NCBI GenBank assembly: GCA_030591625.1
Contig: JAUVAR010000097.1
Location: 1 to 8,777 of the forward strand
Length of the DNA stretch: 8,777 bases
Direction: 5' to 3'
From: Candidatus Zixiibacteriota bacterium
GTDB taxonomy: Bacteria > Zixibacteria > MSB-5A5 > GN15 > FEB-12
The notes beneath the pieces were generated by a model. The model did no database searches, was not told the DNA's origin, and saw nothing but the letters and a program-made list of their open reading frames with translations. This document shows positions 8,540-8,777 of this stretch, piece after piece; the stretch's first letter is position 1, and each line of letters begins with the position of its first letter. Position numbers and translations under genes: made by a program.

Positions 8540-8580
8540 AGGACAGAGATATGCGTCCATGAATAGAAGCTCTCTGTCCT
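8540..8580 (-). terminator. Putative intrinsic terminator after the dockerin-like gene
   Basis: A perfect 10-bp inverted repeat (AGGACAGAGA at 8540-8549, TCTCTGTCCT at 8571-8580) encloses a 21-base loop, starting 24 bases past the TGA at 8605. On the minus strand it is followed by TCTCTTTGTTATTG, which is T-rich but not an uninterrupted U-tract. The plus-strand side is also A/T-rich (TTTAATTATCCTTA), so it could work in both directions. The long loop and weak U-tract limit confidence; it might instead be an mRNA-stabilising hairpin. Confidence 0.5.
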
Positions 8581-8604
8581 TTAATTATCCTTATACCTCT
8601 ATTG

Positions 8605-8777
8605 TCACTGGCAAGGGGCCGGCGGAGTATATGATATGAAGAGGTAATCAATCAGCTTGGTAAGATCACCAATATCTATAATGTTTAATGGATCACCATT
8701 TATATTCGCTTCCGCAATACAAACCAGGGGATTATAAGATATAAAAAGATAGTCAATAAGTGCTGTCAGATCACCAA
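8605..8777 (-). CDS. C-terminal end of a protein with dockerin-like repeats (5' part outside window)
   Basis: Reading leftward from 8775, 56 codons are open and end in TGA at 8605-8607. The peptide holds two related segments: GDLTALIDYLFISYNPLVC at residues 1-19 of the visible part, and GDLTKLIDYLFISYTPPAPC at 36-55, joined by NINGDPLNIIDIGDL. The N-x-N-G-D...ID-x-x-DL spacing followed by an amphipathic helix is the duplicated F-hand (calcium-loop plus helix) of type I dockerin domains. The ending PPAPCQ is, from memory, common at the ends of secreted proteins in Zixibacteria-like genomes. In cellulosomes dockerins bind cohesins; in non-cellulolytic bacteria the role of such tails is usually unknown. 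The body of the protein is outside the window, so its function cannot be stated. A hairpin 24 bases after the stop separates it from the protease operon. Confidence 0.85.
   Translation of the reverse strand, partial: GDLTALIDYLFISYNPLVCIAEANINGDPLNIIDIGDLTKLIDYLFISYTPPAPCQ

Noticed and set aside
8253..8639. 128-codon plus-strand open frame spanning the protease start, the intergenic gap and the dockerin gene end.
   Set aside because: It is antisense to two well-supported genes, contains both hairpins, and its translation shows no domain, signal peptide or family resemblance.
8605..8777. Evidence for a true cellulosome.
   Set aside because: Only a dockerin-like tail is visible; there is no cohesin, scaffoldin or glycoside hydrolase in the window, and these tails are common in bacteria without cellulosomes.

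Overview
The window is a run of leftward (minus-strand) genes for large exported proteins. Gene order along the minus strand is: the tail of a dockerin-like protein (8605-8777), a 248-base gap with a probable terminator and possible promoter, a 1213-residue subtilisin-family (S8) protease (4715-8356), a 726-residue protein that looks like a beta-propeller (2535-4715), and a right-handed parallel beta-helix protein of at least 837 residues (1-2513) that runs off the left edge. No RNA genes, insertion sequences or CRISPR arrays were seen. The plus-strand open frames are short shadows of the minus-strand genes.

Organism: the three complete or nearly complete proteins have signal peptides, and all end in the same roughly 85-residue module beginning with NYPNPFNP. 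That is the C-terminal sorting/FlgD-like domain common in Gram-negative bacteria of the FCB superphylum and neighbouring candidate phyla. The fourth gene ends in paired dockerin-like repeats with the wording DLT(K/A)LIDYLFIS and a final PPAPC. From memory, this combination is typical of candidate phylum Zixibacteria, with Marinimicrobia, Calditrichota or Latescibacterota as alternatives. This is an inference from style and was not checked by a search. Base composition is moderately AT-rich and looks uniform across the genes.

Layout and teamwork: protease and propeller genes share one base (TAATG), and the propeller and beta-helix genes are 21 bases apart, so the three are probably one operon. 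The products are predicted to leave the cytoplasm together and to be handled by the same C-terminal sorting route. The protease has a complete Asp/His/Ser triad, two Ig-like sandwiches and a calcium-motif FG-GAP propeller. The second protein shows about fourteen strand-pair units, compatible with two seven-bladed propellers. The third has a CSLREA-like N-terminal motif and eight 56- to 69-residue beta-helix units. A reasonable but unproven reading is a cell-surface or secreted set combining proteolysis with large repeat-built binding surfaces. No sorting machinery (Por/Gld proteins) and no cohesin partner lie in the window.
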